Assembly: GCF_004001045.1 (NCBI RefSeq)
Contig: NZ_BIMK01000023.1
Span: forward strand, 82,091 to 146,090
Direction of reading: 5' to 3'
Source of the DNA: Paenibacillus chibensis
GTDB taxonomy: Bacteria; Bacillota; Bacilli; Paenibacillales; Paenibacillaceae
DNA length: 64,000 nucleotides
The notes under the pieces were generated by a model. The model was not told where the DNA came from, ran no database searches, and saw only the letters and a program-made list of their open reading frames with translations. Each line of letters begins with the position of its first letter. Position 1 is the stretch's first letter. Below, piece by piece: positions 43,401 through 52,184 of the stretch. The position numbers were made by a program, and so were the translations under genes.

Positions 43401-43690
43401 CAAAAAAACCCCACCCCCAAGACCGCAGTCTTAGGGACGAGATTTGTATGCTCGTGGTACCACCCCAGATTCGCCGATATGTCGCCATATCAGCCTCTTC
43501 GAGTACGGCATTGCCTGGCAATGCATATACTCTAGCTCTGTAACAGGAGCTCCTGGCACGCCATCCCTCACGTCGAGGTTCCGAGGTGCAGCTCTGAGGC
43601 TTTCTTCAATAAACTGTTCTTTGCCCCTTTTCAGCCGACGGAGCTCTCTGTGAAAGAATTCAATTTATTTACTCTTCTCATCATCGCTTT
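43401..43690 (-). ncRNA. T-box leader of asd, specifier reads as lysine
   Basis: On the minus strand: a stem I with AGAGAG (about 43643-43650), a distal GCUCC/GGGGC helix, and a specifier loop with 5' AGTA and 3' GAAGAAAGC. It continues to the T-box GGGTGGTACCACG (43453-43465) and ends in the terminator hairpin (GTCCCTAAGAC with GTCTTGGGGG) and seven T. Aligned to the known glyQS loop (GAA-A-GGC-A), the specifier is AAA, with AAG the one-base alternative; both are lysine codons. Uncharged tRNA-Lys would therefore allow read-through into asd. The T-box itself is firm; the specifier is inference. Confidence 0.88.
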
Positions 43691-43704
43691 TTGATATTAC
43701 GTCT

Positions 43705-43733
43705 ATAATATAGAAAAATCATGCGCAGGTAAA
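43705..43733 (-). promoter_or_regulatory. Promoter of the asd T-box transcript
   Basis: TTTACC (43733-43728), 17 nt, TATTAT (43710-43705) on the minus strand, just upstream of stem I. Confidence 0.65.
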
Positions 43734-43784
43734 CATTTTTTTTGAAAATAAAACATTACCGATCCGTGCGCGAGCCAAATGCCG

Positions 43785-43961
43785 TCAGAAAAAGAATACG
43801 TTGACGATGTGTTCAAGCACGTTTCTCGCAAAACCGAATACACTTCCTGTCCTGCTGACAGCTGCGTCAATGAATCTCCCGAGTCCTTCATACAATAAAA
43901 CCACAATCAGGAATACCGCCCCGATATTCAAAAGCTTGCTTTGTTTCTCATCCATACGCAT
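43785..43961 (-). CDS. Small single-pass membrane protein (58 aa)
   Basis: A short frame with an excellent GAAGGAGGAAAT site. Translation begins at ATG 43961 or 43955 and gives a basic/acidic N-terminus ('MDEKQSKLLNI'), one hydrophobic helix ('GAVFLIVVLLYEGL'), an amphipathic middle and a C-terminal 'HIVNVFFF'. It lies between the asd promoter and the DHA2 pump, on the asd strand. I do not recognise a family. The strong ribosome site and codon choice argue that it is real. Confidence 0.6.
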   Translation of the reverse strand: MRMDEKQSKLLNIGAVFLIVVLLYEGLGRFIDAAVSRTGSVFGFARNVLEHIVNVFFF

Positions 43962-44066
43962 ATTTCCTCCTTCGCCTTCATTACAAACCTGAGAAATCAG
44001 TTCTTCAATCTCGATATGCCAAGTATAATCGAACCCCGTGAATTCTCCTATTCTCCATGCTTACAT

Positions 44067-44090
44067 GAAGCTTACAACGTTGTAAGCTTC
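44067..44090. promoter_or_regulatory. Perfect 24-bp palindrome upstream of the second DHA2 pump
   Basis: GAAGCTTACAAC and GTTGTAAGCTTC are exact reverse complements with no spacer and no T-run, so it looks like an operator rather than a terminator. A partial third half (GCTTACATGAAG) precedes it. A TATAAT lies upstream at 44022. No regulator gene adjoins. Confidence 0.55.
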
Positions 44091-44136
44091 CGCAGCACCT
44101 TCAAAAGAATCAGGATCGGCCTCTAAAACTCAAACT

Positions 44137-44158
44137 CAGTTCACATTCAGTTCATATT
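44137..44158 (+). repeat. Two tandem 11-bp repeats before the DHA2 pump gene
   Basis: CAGTTCACATT and CAGTTCATATT in direct succession give TTCACA-5-TTCATA, the 11-bp spaced direct repeat used by OmpR/PhoB-type response regulators. Functional relevance is a guess. Confidence 0.4.
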
Positions 44159-44200
44159 CATGGTGTACTCTTGGAACCATTCAAAGAAAGCATACATGAA

Positions 44201-45709
44201 ATGAGGGAAAGTGAAGTGAAATCGAATCATAACAAACTGATTCTGATCGGATTAATTATCGGTCTTATCTTTGCCGAGTTGGACGAAACCGTCGTCTCCA
44301 CGGCCATGCCGACGATTATTCGCGACCTGCACGGGCTGGCGCTGTATGGATGGGTAGCAGGGATATATATGCTGGCCGCAACGATATTCATGCCGATTCT
44401 CGGGAAATTGGCGGATATATACGGAAGAAAAATCATCTATTTAAGCTGTATGGGCTTGTTCATCACGGGTTCCATTGTTTGCGGATTCGCGCCGTCCATG
44501 ACGGTTCTGCTCATCGGACGCGGCATTCAGGGAATTGGGGCAGGTGGCCTGATGCCGCTTGCGCTTGTCATCATCGGGGATGCCTACCCGCTGGAGCAAA
44601 GGGCAAAAATTCAAAGCTTGTTCGGTCCCATGATGATCGTTCCCCAGCTTCTCGGACCAACCGTCGGCGGTTATCTCGTTGGTCATGTGAATTGGCACTG
44701 GGTATTTCTGATTAACATTCCCGTCGGGTTAATCGCCGCATTGGTGCTCGGAATCGGGATGAAGGAATCGCGAGGCGACGAAAGAAAACGGATCGACTGG
44801 CTCGGTTCCTCGGTTCTTACGCTCGGACTGCTTTCACTGCTTTTGTCGCCGGTCATGGTGGATAATCAAGGCTTGGCCTGGTCTTCTCCGTTCATTATCG
44901 GCATGCTGATTGCGGGAACGCTGCTGCTTGCTTTGTTTATCTGGATCGAGTCCCGCGTTAAGGAGCCGATCATACCACTGCATCTGTTCCGAAACCGCAA
45001 TATCGTTGTATTATCGCTGCTCGTCTTCATCTTGATGCTCGGATTGATGGGGGGCATCGCGACTTTTCCGTTTTTCGCTCAGAACGTGATGGGACTTACT
45101 CCGACCGAATCGGGGTATCTCATGCTTGCCTTTATGGCTGGAGCGATACCGTCAAGCATCGTGAACGGCTTTTTGATCACCAAGGTGCCGTATCGGAATC
45201 TGTTTATCTGCTGCTTTATCCTGCCGGTCATCGGAATTTTCCTGCTGACGCAGCTCGGCATTCATACGTCGGTTGTGTATATCGTTGCCTCGTTCTTCAT
45301 TCTGGGTCTGGGCCTTGGAGCGTTGTTCGGCGGCGACAACCTGATCGTACAGGAGTCCGTCTCCAAGGATAACAGCGGAATCGCGCTTAGTACGGTCAAT
45401 CTGGTACAATCGCTCGGCACGACGGTTGGACTGAGCGTATTCGGGAGTCTGCTTGCCAAACAGATTAAAGACGGCGTTTCGTCCGTCGCGAGTCAGCTGC
45501 CCGCCGGCAGCGCGGATAACCTGGCAACGGGCGGCATTCCCGCAGGATTACCGGCTGAACTGCTCATAAAAATTCAAACCGTGTTTGTAGATGCTTTCAA
45601 CAACTTGTTCATCATTGCGTTCGGATTCATCGTTGCGGCATTTATCATTTGCTGGTTTTTGAAAAAAGAAGTACTGACGAGCAAAGAAGCGGTTGCGGAT
45701 CAAGGCTAA
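44201..45709 (+). CDS. MFS transporter, DHA2 (EmrB/QacA) family
   Basis: About 502 residues and fourteen predicted helices. 'FAELDETVVSTAMPTII' is the D1 motif, 'GKLADIYGRKIIYL' motif A, and 'GRGIQGIGAGGLMPLALVII' motif B, typical of proton-driven multidrug exporters such as LmrB/YusP. Start choice is uncertain: ATG at 44201 lacks a good site, and GTG at 44216 has AGGGA about 8 nt upstream. It has a perfect terminator and a palindromic element upstream but no adjacent regulator. Confidence 0.9.
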   Translation: MRESEVKSNHNKLILIGLIIGLIFAELDETVVSTAMPTIIRDLHGLALYGWVAGIYMLAATIFMPILGKLADIYGRKIIYLSCMGLFITGSIVCGFAPSMTVLLIGRGIQGIGAGGLMPLALVIIGDAYPLEQRAKIQSLFGPMMIVPQLLGPTVGGYLVGHVNWHWVFLINIPVGLIAALVLGIGMKESRGDERKRIDWLGSSVLTLGLLSLLLSPVMVDNQGLAWSSPFIIGMLIAGTLLLALFIWIESRVKEPIIPLHLFRNRNIVVLSLLVFILMLGLMGGIATFPFFAQNVMGLTPTESGYLMLAFMAGAIPSSIVNGFLITKVPYRNLFICCFILPVIGIFLLTQLGIHTSVVYIVASFFILGLGLGALFGGDNLIVQESVSKDNSGIALSTVNLVQSLGTTVGLSVFGSLLAKQIKDGVSSVASQLPAGSADNLATGGIPAGLPAELLIKIQTVFVDAFNNLFIIAFGFIVAAFIICWFLKKEVLTSKEAVADQG

Positions 45710-45730
45710 CCTCCTGTTATGTCTGCTCAG

Positions 45731-45764
45731 AAAACCACCCGGCTTGGATAAGCCGGGTGGTTTT
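45731..45764. terminator. Bidirectional terminator
   Basis: AAAACCACCCGGCTT and AAGCCGGGTGGTTTT, perfect 15-bp stem and 4-nt loop, between convergent MFS genes. Confidence 0.95.
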
Positions 45765-45793
45765 GTTATGACAGAATAATCATCAATAATAGC

Positions 45794-47032
45794 CTAAATG
45801 GAGCCTTCATTTTCGCGCGGTTTCAAAATCCGGTTTACTTGTTCCGAACTCATCAACATCAGGATCAGAAAGATCAATACCATGACGGGAAGGAGGCTTA
45901 CATTCACTTGCGATGCGATAAGTCCAAACAATGGCGGCAGCAAGGTAGTTCCCGTATACGCCACTGCCATTTGATATCCGATGAGCCGGGCGGAATTCTC
46001 CTGCCCGAATCGTGCTGGCGTCTCATGGATGAGCCCAGGGTAGATCGGGGCCAGTCCCAAGCCGATCAGGATCATACCGATTAAGGCACACACGTCAGGT
46101 AGCGGGAGAAGCAGTACAATCCCTCCGGCAATAGCCGTCATCTGTCCGATCAGAATCAGCAGGCGGTTATTCATTTTGAGGGTTACGAAGCCGGTGATCA
46201 GCCTGCCAAGCGTAATTCCGCCGTAATATAAAGATACCCAGCTGGCAGCGGTGTCCGCCGTGATTTCCCTTGCTCCAACCAAGTAACTGGCTCCCCACAA
46301 CCCGACCGTTGCTTCAACGCCGCAATAGCATAAGAACGCGGCCAGCGTAAATTTCACGCCTGGAATATGTATGGGGTGTCTACGCTTAGCGTCTGTTTGA
46401 TAAAGTCTGTCATTGCCGTTCTCCTCAACGTTTTGATACTCAACAAGCCGTTTTTTCTGTTCCGACGATGCCTGATGCAGCTTGGCTACCCGGCTCCATA
46501 ACGGAAGTGTAACCAATAGGATGATAACGAGGCCCCATTGTATCATTGAGACAGTCGAATAACCGTCTCTCCATGAATTGCGGCTCGCGATGAAGTAAGA
46601 CATGATCATCGGCCCCATCATCGCCCCAAGGCCCCAGAAGCAGTGCAGCCAGCTCATGTGATGCGCTTTGTAATTCGAAGCGACATAATGATTCAGCGCG
46701 GAGTCGACCGCTCCTGCACCAATGCCGAGAGGAATTGCAAGAACGGCTAGCCATGCCAGTGAAGGGGCGGCCGAGAATCCAAGCAAGGCCGCCGCGGTTA
46801 AGCAGCAGCTGATCAGCGTGATTTTACCGGTGCCCAGCCTTTTAATGATGCTCCCGCTCGCCAGGCTCGAAACGATCGTCCCTACGGATACGATCATTGA
46901 GATCAGTCCCGCCGAACCGAAAGATGCGCCAATGTCACGGTGCATGACAGGCCAAGCGGAGCCAAGCAGCGCATCCGGAATGCCCAAACTGATGAAAGAA
47001 AGATAGATAATGATCAGAAACCATGTCGCCAT
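45794..47032 (-). CDS. MFS transporter, 12-helix, sugar-permease-like
   Basis: A 412-residue permease with twelve predicted helices. 'FISLGIPDALLGSAWPVMHRD' and 'GAGAVDSALNHYVASNY' resemble the fucose/glucose permease-like MFS branch. There is a long hydrophilic loop between helices 6 and 7. The gene follows a ROK regulator by 31 nt on the same strand, so it is probably its target and a sugar is the likely cargo. Confidence 0.87.
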   Translation of the reverse strand: MATWFLIIIYLSFISLGIPDALLGSAWPVMHRDIGASFGSAGLISMIVSVGTIVSSLASGSIIKRLGTGKITLISCCLTAAALLGFSAAPSLAWLAVLAIPLGIGAGAVDSALNHYVASNYKAHHMSWLHCFWGLGAMMGPMIMSYFIASRNSWRDGYSTVSMIQWGLVIILLVTLPLWSRVAKLHQASSEQKKRLVEYQNVEENGNDRLYQTDAKRRHPIHIPGVKFTLAAFLCYCGVEATVGLWGASYLVGAREITADTAASWVSLYYGGITLGRLITGFVTLKMNNRLLILIGQMTAIAGGIVLLLPLPDVCALIGMILIGLGLAPIYPGLIHETPARFGQENSARLIGYQMAVAYTGTTLLPPLFGLIASQVNVSLLPVMVLIFLILMLMSSEQVNRILKPRENEGSI

Positions 47033-47063
47033 TTGTTATGTTCCTCTCCTGATTGATCTGCTC

Positions 47064-48065
47064 TCATATGGATACCGAAGGCTCCAATGCCTTTAACGTC
47101 AACCACCGCATCCCTGCTTCGAAATCCTCTTGAAACGAATCCTGAAAAATGATTTCCGGAAGCACCGGCAACGTATGCGCGGAGCCGTACGAATCCCAGG
47201 ACCGGCTCCACATCTCTTCTTCGATTAGATTTTGATATACAACAATTTTATCCGGGGCAAGAACCGCAGTGAGGATCTGGATGATCCTGCAAAGGATATC
47301 GGTGAATTTCTCCTGATCCATGGCGCTGTACCAATCCACATCAAGCGGCAGAAACTTGATTTCGCCAGCCATGCCGTTCTTGCCTTTCACCACTTCGCCA
47401 TTCAAACAGATCCCCATTCCCGGCGGAAAGCGCTCAGGAAAATACAGTCCCAGCACGCACGGGTCGTTTGTTCTGGTATGCGCGCAGAATCCGCTAATTG
47501 CTGCATTCACGTCATTTTCAAGTATGGCCGGCAAGCCGAATTGCTGCTCGATGTCTTCGATAATCCGTAGGCCCTTCAGCTTTTCATGGCTGCTAACAAT
47601 GATTTCCCCCTCAACGACTTGGCCGGGAATGCCGATTCCAATGACTTTAATCGAAGGATAACGGGTCAGAAGCCTTGCAATCATCGCATAGAGAGGCTCT
47701 CGTTCCAGCCCCGGATTGACGTGCTCCTCCCTTGCCAGAATCTTTTCCTGCATATTGATGACGGTTGCAACGACGAGGTCATTCCCCTTCCGTTCTTTCA
47801 TCGTGATGATAAGCGACAAACTGAAGTCGTAATCGTAACGGTAGGTGGTCGCCGGCCTGCCGCCGTTCGATGGAACCATCCGATCTTCAACCAGCTCTTT
47901 CAGCTCCATTAATTCTTTGACCAGCGAATTCACCGTAACAACACTCAGCTTGGTCGTTGAGGCTATCTGGGACTTCGTCGCTGTACCGAGCTGTTTCATC
48001 GCCTGGCGTACTTGGTTCAGATTGATTTCCTTCATCAGATTTGTGCTTGCTATGATTCTGTACAC
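47064..48065 (-). CDS. ROK family transcriptional regulator (XylR/NagC-like)
   Basis: A 333-residue protein. The N-terminal winged helix ('GTATKSQIASTTKLSVVTVNSL', 'SNGGRPATTYRY') is followed by a sugar-kinase-like ROK domain with 'VIGIGIPGQV', 'ILENDVNAAISGFC' and 'GMGICLNGEVVKGKNGMAGEI'. The usual Cys-rich zinc motif of ROK proteins (CxCGxxGC) is missing. The start is probably GTG at 48065; an internal ATG ten codons later is possible, and neither has a clear site. It probably represses itself and the downstream MFS gene through the palindrome directly upstream. Confidence 0.85.
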   Translation of the reverse strand: MYRIIASTNLMKEINLNQVRQAMKQLGTATKSQIASTTKLSVVTVNSLVKELMELKELVEDRMVPSNGGRPATTYRYDYDFSLSLIITMKERKGNDLVVATVINMQEKILAREEHVNPGLEREPLYAMIARLLTRYPSIKVIGIGIPGQVVEGEIIVSSHEKLKGLRIIEDIEQQFGLPAILENDVNAAISGFCAHTRTNDPCVLGLYFPERFPPGMGICLNGEVVKGKNGMAGEIKFLPLDVDWYSAMDQEKFTDILCRIIQILTAVLAPDKIVVYQNLIEEEMWSRSWDSYGSAHTLPVLPEIIFQDSFQEDFEAGMRWLTLKALEPSVSI

Positions 48066-48070
48066 CTCAC

Positions 48071-48090
48071 TTATTAAACCATCTTAATAA
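48071..48090. promoter_or_regulatory. Candidate ROK-repressor operator
   Basis: TTATTAA-accatc-TTAATAA: perfect 7-bp arms, 6-nt spacer, lying between the promoter and the ROK start. Confidence 0.6.
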
Positions 48091-48102
48091 AGTATCTTTA
48101 TT

Positions 48103-48131
48103 ATAATCCGATATACCTTCTTGATTGTCAA
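48103..48131 (-). promoter_or_regulatory. Promoter of the ROK-MFS unit
   Basis: A consensus TTGACA (48131-48126), then GATTAT at 17 nt or TATAAT at 20 nt, on the minus strand. Confidence 0.6.
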
Positions 48132-48161
48132 GAACGTTATTTATGCAAGATAGATCATATC

Positions 48162-48205
48162 AAAAAAGCACTAAGCAGGAAGTATGTTTTCCTGAGCCTA
48201 GTGCT
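48162..48205 (-). terminator. Terminator of the LtaS-type gene
   Basis: AGCACTA..CAGGAA and TTCCTG..TAGTGCT form a long, slightly interrupted stem followed by TTTTTTG on the minus strand. Confidence 0.88.
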
Positions 48206-48212
48206 CTCTCTA

Positions 48213-50069
48213 TTACTGCTGATCCGGCAGCTGCATAATGTAGCTGTTAGACAGGTCGAGCAGCCGCTGCGCGGCCGTAAACTGCGCTTCCGTCGAACCA
48301 TCCGGAGTCATCGAGTTATCCTTCAAGCTAAAATTGCTGCCGTCCTCGTAGCCCTTGCCTGTAACGTACATCGTTTGATCATTCAGGAATGATCCGGTCG
48401 GCAAAAAGTGTCTGAGCGGAATCAGATTCGTCTCTTGGTTGAACAAATCTTCTCCAAAATGGAGCTGATGCTCCATCGAAACGCCAAGCAAATTCGCAAC
48501 TGTCGGCATAATATCGATCTGGCCTCCCGTCCGCTCCATAACGGCAGGCAATTGTCCGCTCGGAGAATGAACGATGAACGGGATATTGAACATATCGGTG
48601 TACCCATACTCATGACCGATCAGCTGCTCCATCAAGTCCTTTTCTTTGCTTCCCAGCGTATACATCGGCACCCCTTGATGGTCCCCGTAAAACACAATCA
48701 AGCTGTCTTCCCACAACCCGCTTGTCTTCAAATCCTCCAGGAATTGTCCCATAGCATAATCCGCATAATTTTGTGCACGAATGTAGTCTCCGAGCAGGGT
48801 TCCATCATATTCTTCCGGCAGGTTGATCTTAACCTTTTCTTCCGGCATTCGGTATGGATGGTGCGCGCTCATGGAAATGACCATGGCATAAAACGGCTTG
48901 TCGCCGGTATCGATTTTGGCAAGTTCAGGCACGGTTTTGTCATACAACACTTCGTCCGAAGCCCCAAAAGCGATGTGGTCATCGTCCCCGTAAAAGGATT
49001 GGTCGTAATATTTGCCGAAGCCGATCGCCTTGTACAAGTCCTGACGGTTCCAGAATTCGACGCTGTTGGTATGGAACGTCGCCGTGTCGTACCCATTTGA
49101 ACTCAGCAATTTCGGCAGACTTGGCAGCTCTTTTTTCATATAAACAGAAGAGGTTGCCGGTTCGTTTTTAGGCACATAAAAAGAAGTATTCACCACGAAT
49201 TCGGCATCCGAAGTCGTGCCTTGACCCGCATTCGTATAAAAATTATTGAAATAGGTGTTCTCTTGGACCAGTTTATTCAAATTCGGCGTAATCTCCTGGC
49301 CGTCCACCTTCAAACCGATCAAGAAATTTTGGAATGATTCCATCTGTACGACGATCAGGTTTTTGCCTTTGTCGGCTCCCCAGTATTGCGGCGTTGCCGG
49401 GGTATCGGTTCCTTTCAAGTCGTTCACGGCCTGCTGCGTAATCTCTTTGGAATCAATGATTTCGTCTTTCTCTCGGGTATCCGCGAATAAGGTATATACT
49501 TCGTAATTCAGAATGCCCATGCTTTCCGCCTTTTTGATCTCGTTCATGCTGGCGTGGTTCGGCCAAATATTGAATACACACAGCCCGAACGAAACGGCCG
49601 TTATGACGATCAGAACCATCCGGTTCATGCGTTTGGAGCCTCTTTCCTTCCACTTTGCAATATATTTCGGCCGAAACATAAAGAACAGGAAGAACACGAT
49701 ATCCACGAAAATAAAGAGATAATAGGGCGTGATCAGCGAATAGGTGCTCTCGCCTACCTTCGTGACTTTATCGACCTGCTGCAAGGCATGGTAGGTAGCG
49801 ATAACTCCGTAATATTTATAGTACATCAGGACAGAGAAATAGATTAAGGTAATACATAGATTGGCAATCATGTAGTACAAAATCTTCCGTTTCGTCGCAA
49901 ACCATTCAATCAGACTGAAGACGATCATAAAAAAAGGAATCTCTGTCAAAACCATGCTCCAGCTCGGCCCATCGTCGAAGACGACGAACCAGGCGACTGC
50001 CCCTTTTAACAGCAGGATAAAGCTGAATAATAGGATAGGTCCATTTTTAAAGTTGAATCGTTTGTTCAT
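48213..50069 (-). CDS. LTA synthase family sulfatase-like membrane enzyme
   Basis: A 618-residue LtaS-type protein that polymerises glycerol phosphate from phosphatidylglycerol on the outer face of the membrane. Five N-terminal membrane helices occupy about residues 10-180. The extracellular sulfatase-fold domain contains 'VVQMESFQNF', the nucleophile T286 in 'GQGTTSDAEF', 'SMSAHHPY' and 'FYGDHQGVPM' metal-site segments. A signal-peptidase-like cleavage region exists in related enzymes. The start at 50069 follows GGAGGATGGAG. The gene is single. Confidence 0.92.
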   Translation of the reverse strand: MNKRFNFKNGPILLFSFILLLKGAVAWFVVFDDGPSWSMVLTEIPFFMIVFSLIEWFATKRKILYYMIANLCITLIYFSVLMYYKYYGVIATYHALQQVDKVTKVGESTYSLITPYYLFIFVDIVFFLFFMFRPKYIAKWKERGSKRMNRMVLIVITAVSFGLCVFNIWPNHASMNEIKKAESMGILNYEVYTLFADTREKDEIIDSKEITQQAVNDLKGTDTPATPQYWGADKGKNLIVVQMESFQNFLIGLKVDGQEITPNLNKLVQENTYFNNFYTNAGQGTTSDAEFVVNTSFYVPKNEPATSSVYMKKELPSLPKLLSSNGYDTATFHTNSVEFWNRQDLYKAIGFGKYYDQSFYGDDDHIAFGASDEVLYDKTVPELAKIDTGDKPFYAMVISMSAHHPYRMPEEKVKINLPEEYDGTLLGDYIRAQNYADYAMGQFLEDLKTSGLWEDSLIVFYGDHQGVPMYTLGSKEKDLMEQLIGHEYGYTDMFNIPFIVHSPSGQLPAVMERTGGQIDIMPTVANLLGVSMEHQLHFGEDLFNQETNLIPLRHFLPTGSFLNDQTMYVTGKGYEDGSNFSLKDNSMTPDGSTEAQFTAAQRLLDLSNSYIMQLPDQQ

Positions 50070-50507
50070 GCACACTCCATCCTCCTTGCCTCGGTCCATT
50101 CGATAATGATTGGAAATGTCCCCTAACAGCATCCATTTCCGATTGCATATGCCTATTCTTGCATAAGCACCGCAGGCACAACGGGAAATTATACTCTTTT
50201 TTTTAAGTTTGGGAAAGATATAAACAACATCTTTTTCACTATACTATATTATCATCATATTCAACCGAAACGGCATTCATATAACAGAAGCTTAGCTCCG
50301 TACGATACAAAAAAGCGGCTCCAACGTCATCGAATTTGCCATCAGCATTAAACCTGAAATCTAGCTCGAGAGCTCCTTTAACGATCCTTCCCGAATCGGA
50401 ACAAAAAACCGCTGTTCAATATCGACCGCGGGCAGCGGACGGCTGTAATAATATCCTTGGACTTCGTCGCATTCCTGTTCAGCCAGAATGTCGAGCTGCT
50501 CTCTCGT

Positions 50508-52184
50508 CTATATCCCTTCGGCAATGACGTCCATGTTTAATTGCTTGGCCATCGTGATGATGGTAGATACGATCGCTTTGTCGCTGCTGTTCTCCGCAAT
50601 ATCCTCGATAAAAGATCGGTCGATTTTGACTTTGTGAATCGGCAGATTCTTCAGATAGCTTAACGAGCTATACCCGGTGCCGAAATCATCCAGGCTGATG
50701 CGAATCCCCAGATTGGCGAGCTGATGTAAAATATCAAAGGATATCGTCGCGTCCATCATCATGCTCTCCGTGATCTCCAGCTCAAGATATTCAGCGGCAA
50801 GCCCCGTTTCCTGAAGCGTTCGGCTGATCTGCTCCACCAGCTGAGGCTGATGGAACTGGCGCGAAGATAAATTCACGGCAACAGGGATCAATGGCCCACC
50901 GGCCTGGTGCCATGCGTACATCTGGCGGCAGGCTTCACGCAGGACCTGGTTGCCCAGCTCGATAATCAGACCCGTCTCTTCCGCGATCGGTATAAAAACG
51001 CCCGGATATAACAAACCGCGTGTCGGATGATTCCATCGAACCAGCGCCTCGACCCCAATCATACTCACATCGCCTGTTCGGATTTGCGGCTGATAATGAA
51101 GGATGAATTCGCTTCGATCCAGTGCTTTTCGCATATCCGCTTCCAGCTCCATGCGTTCCTGCAGCTGCGTATGAACCTCCTGGGAAAATAACAGATAGCC
51201 GTTTTTCCCTTGCTTCTTCACTTCATACATCGCTGTATCCGCGTTAATGAGAAGTTGTACGGCATCTTCCCCATGCTCCGGGAAAACAGCAATGCCCATG
51301 CTGCCCGTCACGTAAAAATCATTATCCTTTAAATGAAACGGCGTCGAGGTCGCCTGAATGATTCGCTCAGCCAAATGCAAGGTGTGTTCGGCATCCTTAT
51401 GTTCCGGAAAAATCGCCGCAAACTCATCGCCCCCCATGCGGGCCAGTACCCCTTGCTCTCCCTCCAGAACCTCGATGATGCGACCGCTCATTTCCTGCAA
51501 AAAAATGTCGCCATAGATATGCCCCAAGGAATCATTGATCATTTTGAACCGGTCGATATCCATCACCATCACGGCAAATGATTTCTGCATCGCACGGTAT
51601 GCCTCGATCATTGAGGATAATGATTGATTGAACATTCTCCGGTTCGGAAGTCCCGTCAGCTCATCATGAAAGGCGAGGTAGCGGATTCTTTCCTTGGTCC
51701 GCTTCTCCTCGGTAATATCGCGTGCAATGATATAATTCCCGGCAAATTGATGGTCCACGATCACAGGCGCGAGCAGAAGGCTAATATCGATATGCTCCGC
51801 CTGGTCTGTCACAATGGCCGTTTCGTAACGGAGCTCTTCACCTTGGAACGTTCGGACGAACATTTCCCGGATAGGCTCCCGATCCTCTTCGATGATTCCA
51901 GGCAGCAGCGAAGAGACCGGCTGATGCTTATAGTCTTCCTCACGGATCGCAAAGATCCGTTCCGCAGCCGGATTGATTCCGATGATCTGCAAATGCAAAT
52001 CTACCGAAATGATGCCGTCTTGATTATGTTCATAGAGAGATAGGTACCATTTCTCCTTCTCCTGCTTTTCTGATTCCTGTTTCGAGAAAAGTCTCGACAA
52101 GTAAAGCCCTGTCAGTGATAGACTCAATGTGACGAGCGTGCCAATGGAAATGATATAGGCCAGCTTCTTCGGATTCAGCATCAT
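50508..52184 (-). CDS. PAS-GGDEF-EAL fragment, truncated near the EAL end
   Basis: A 558-residue open frame. A first helix ('LAYIISIGTLVTLSLSLTGLYL') that matches the missing seventh helix of the MHYT domain is followed by PAS (about 50-160), GGDEF (about 165-330, 'RMGGDEFAAIF' intact) and EAL (about 345-558, 'GVEALVRWNHP', 'DDFGTGYSSL'). It stops at TAG 50508, losing the conserved 'EGVET' Glu and 'QGY' segment, so phosphodiesterase activity is doubtful while the cyclase site is intact. The ATG directly abuts the upstream TAA, so reinitiation by ribosomes leaving the MHYT frame is possible. Confidence 0.8.
   Translation of the reverse strand: MMLNPKKLAYIISIGTLVTLSLSLTGLYLSRLFSKQESEKQEKEKWYLSLYEHNQDGIISVDLHLQIIGINPAAERIFAIREEDYKHQPVSSLLPGIIEEDREPIREMFVRTFQGEELRYETAIVTDQAEHIDISLLLAPVIVDHQFAGNYIIARDITEEKRTKERIRYLAFHDELTGLPNRRMFNQSLSSMIEAYRAMQKSFAVMVMDIDRFKMINDSLGHIYGDIFLQEMSGRIIEVLEGEQGVLARMGGDEFAAIFPEHKDAEHTLHLAERIIQATSTPFHLKDNDFYVTGSMGIAVFPEHGEDAVQLLINADTAMYEVKKQGKNGYLLFSQEVHTQLQERMELEADMRKALDRSEFILHYQPQIRTGDVSMIGVEALVRWNHPTRGLLYPGVFIPIAEETGLIIELGNQVLREACRQMYAWHQAGGPLIPVAVNLSSRQFHQPQLVEQISRTLQETGLAAEYLELEITESMMMDATISFDILHQLANLGIRISLDDFGTGYSSLSYLKNLPIHKVKIDRSFIEDIAENSSDKAIVSTIITMAKQLNMDVIAEGI

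Noticed and set aside
43236..43521. Long N-terminal extension of the asd reading frame
   Set aside because: The extension is the T-box leader; the real start with family-typical N-terminus is at 43236.
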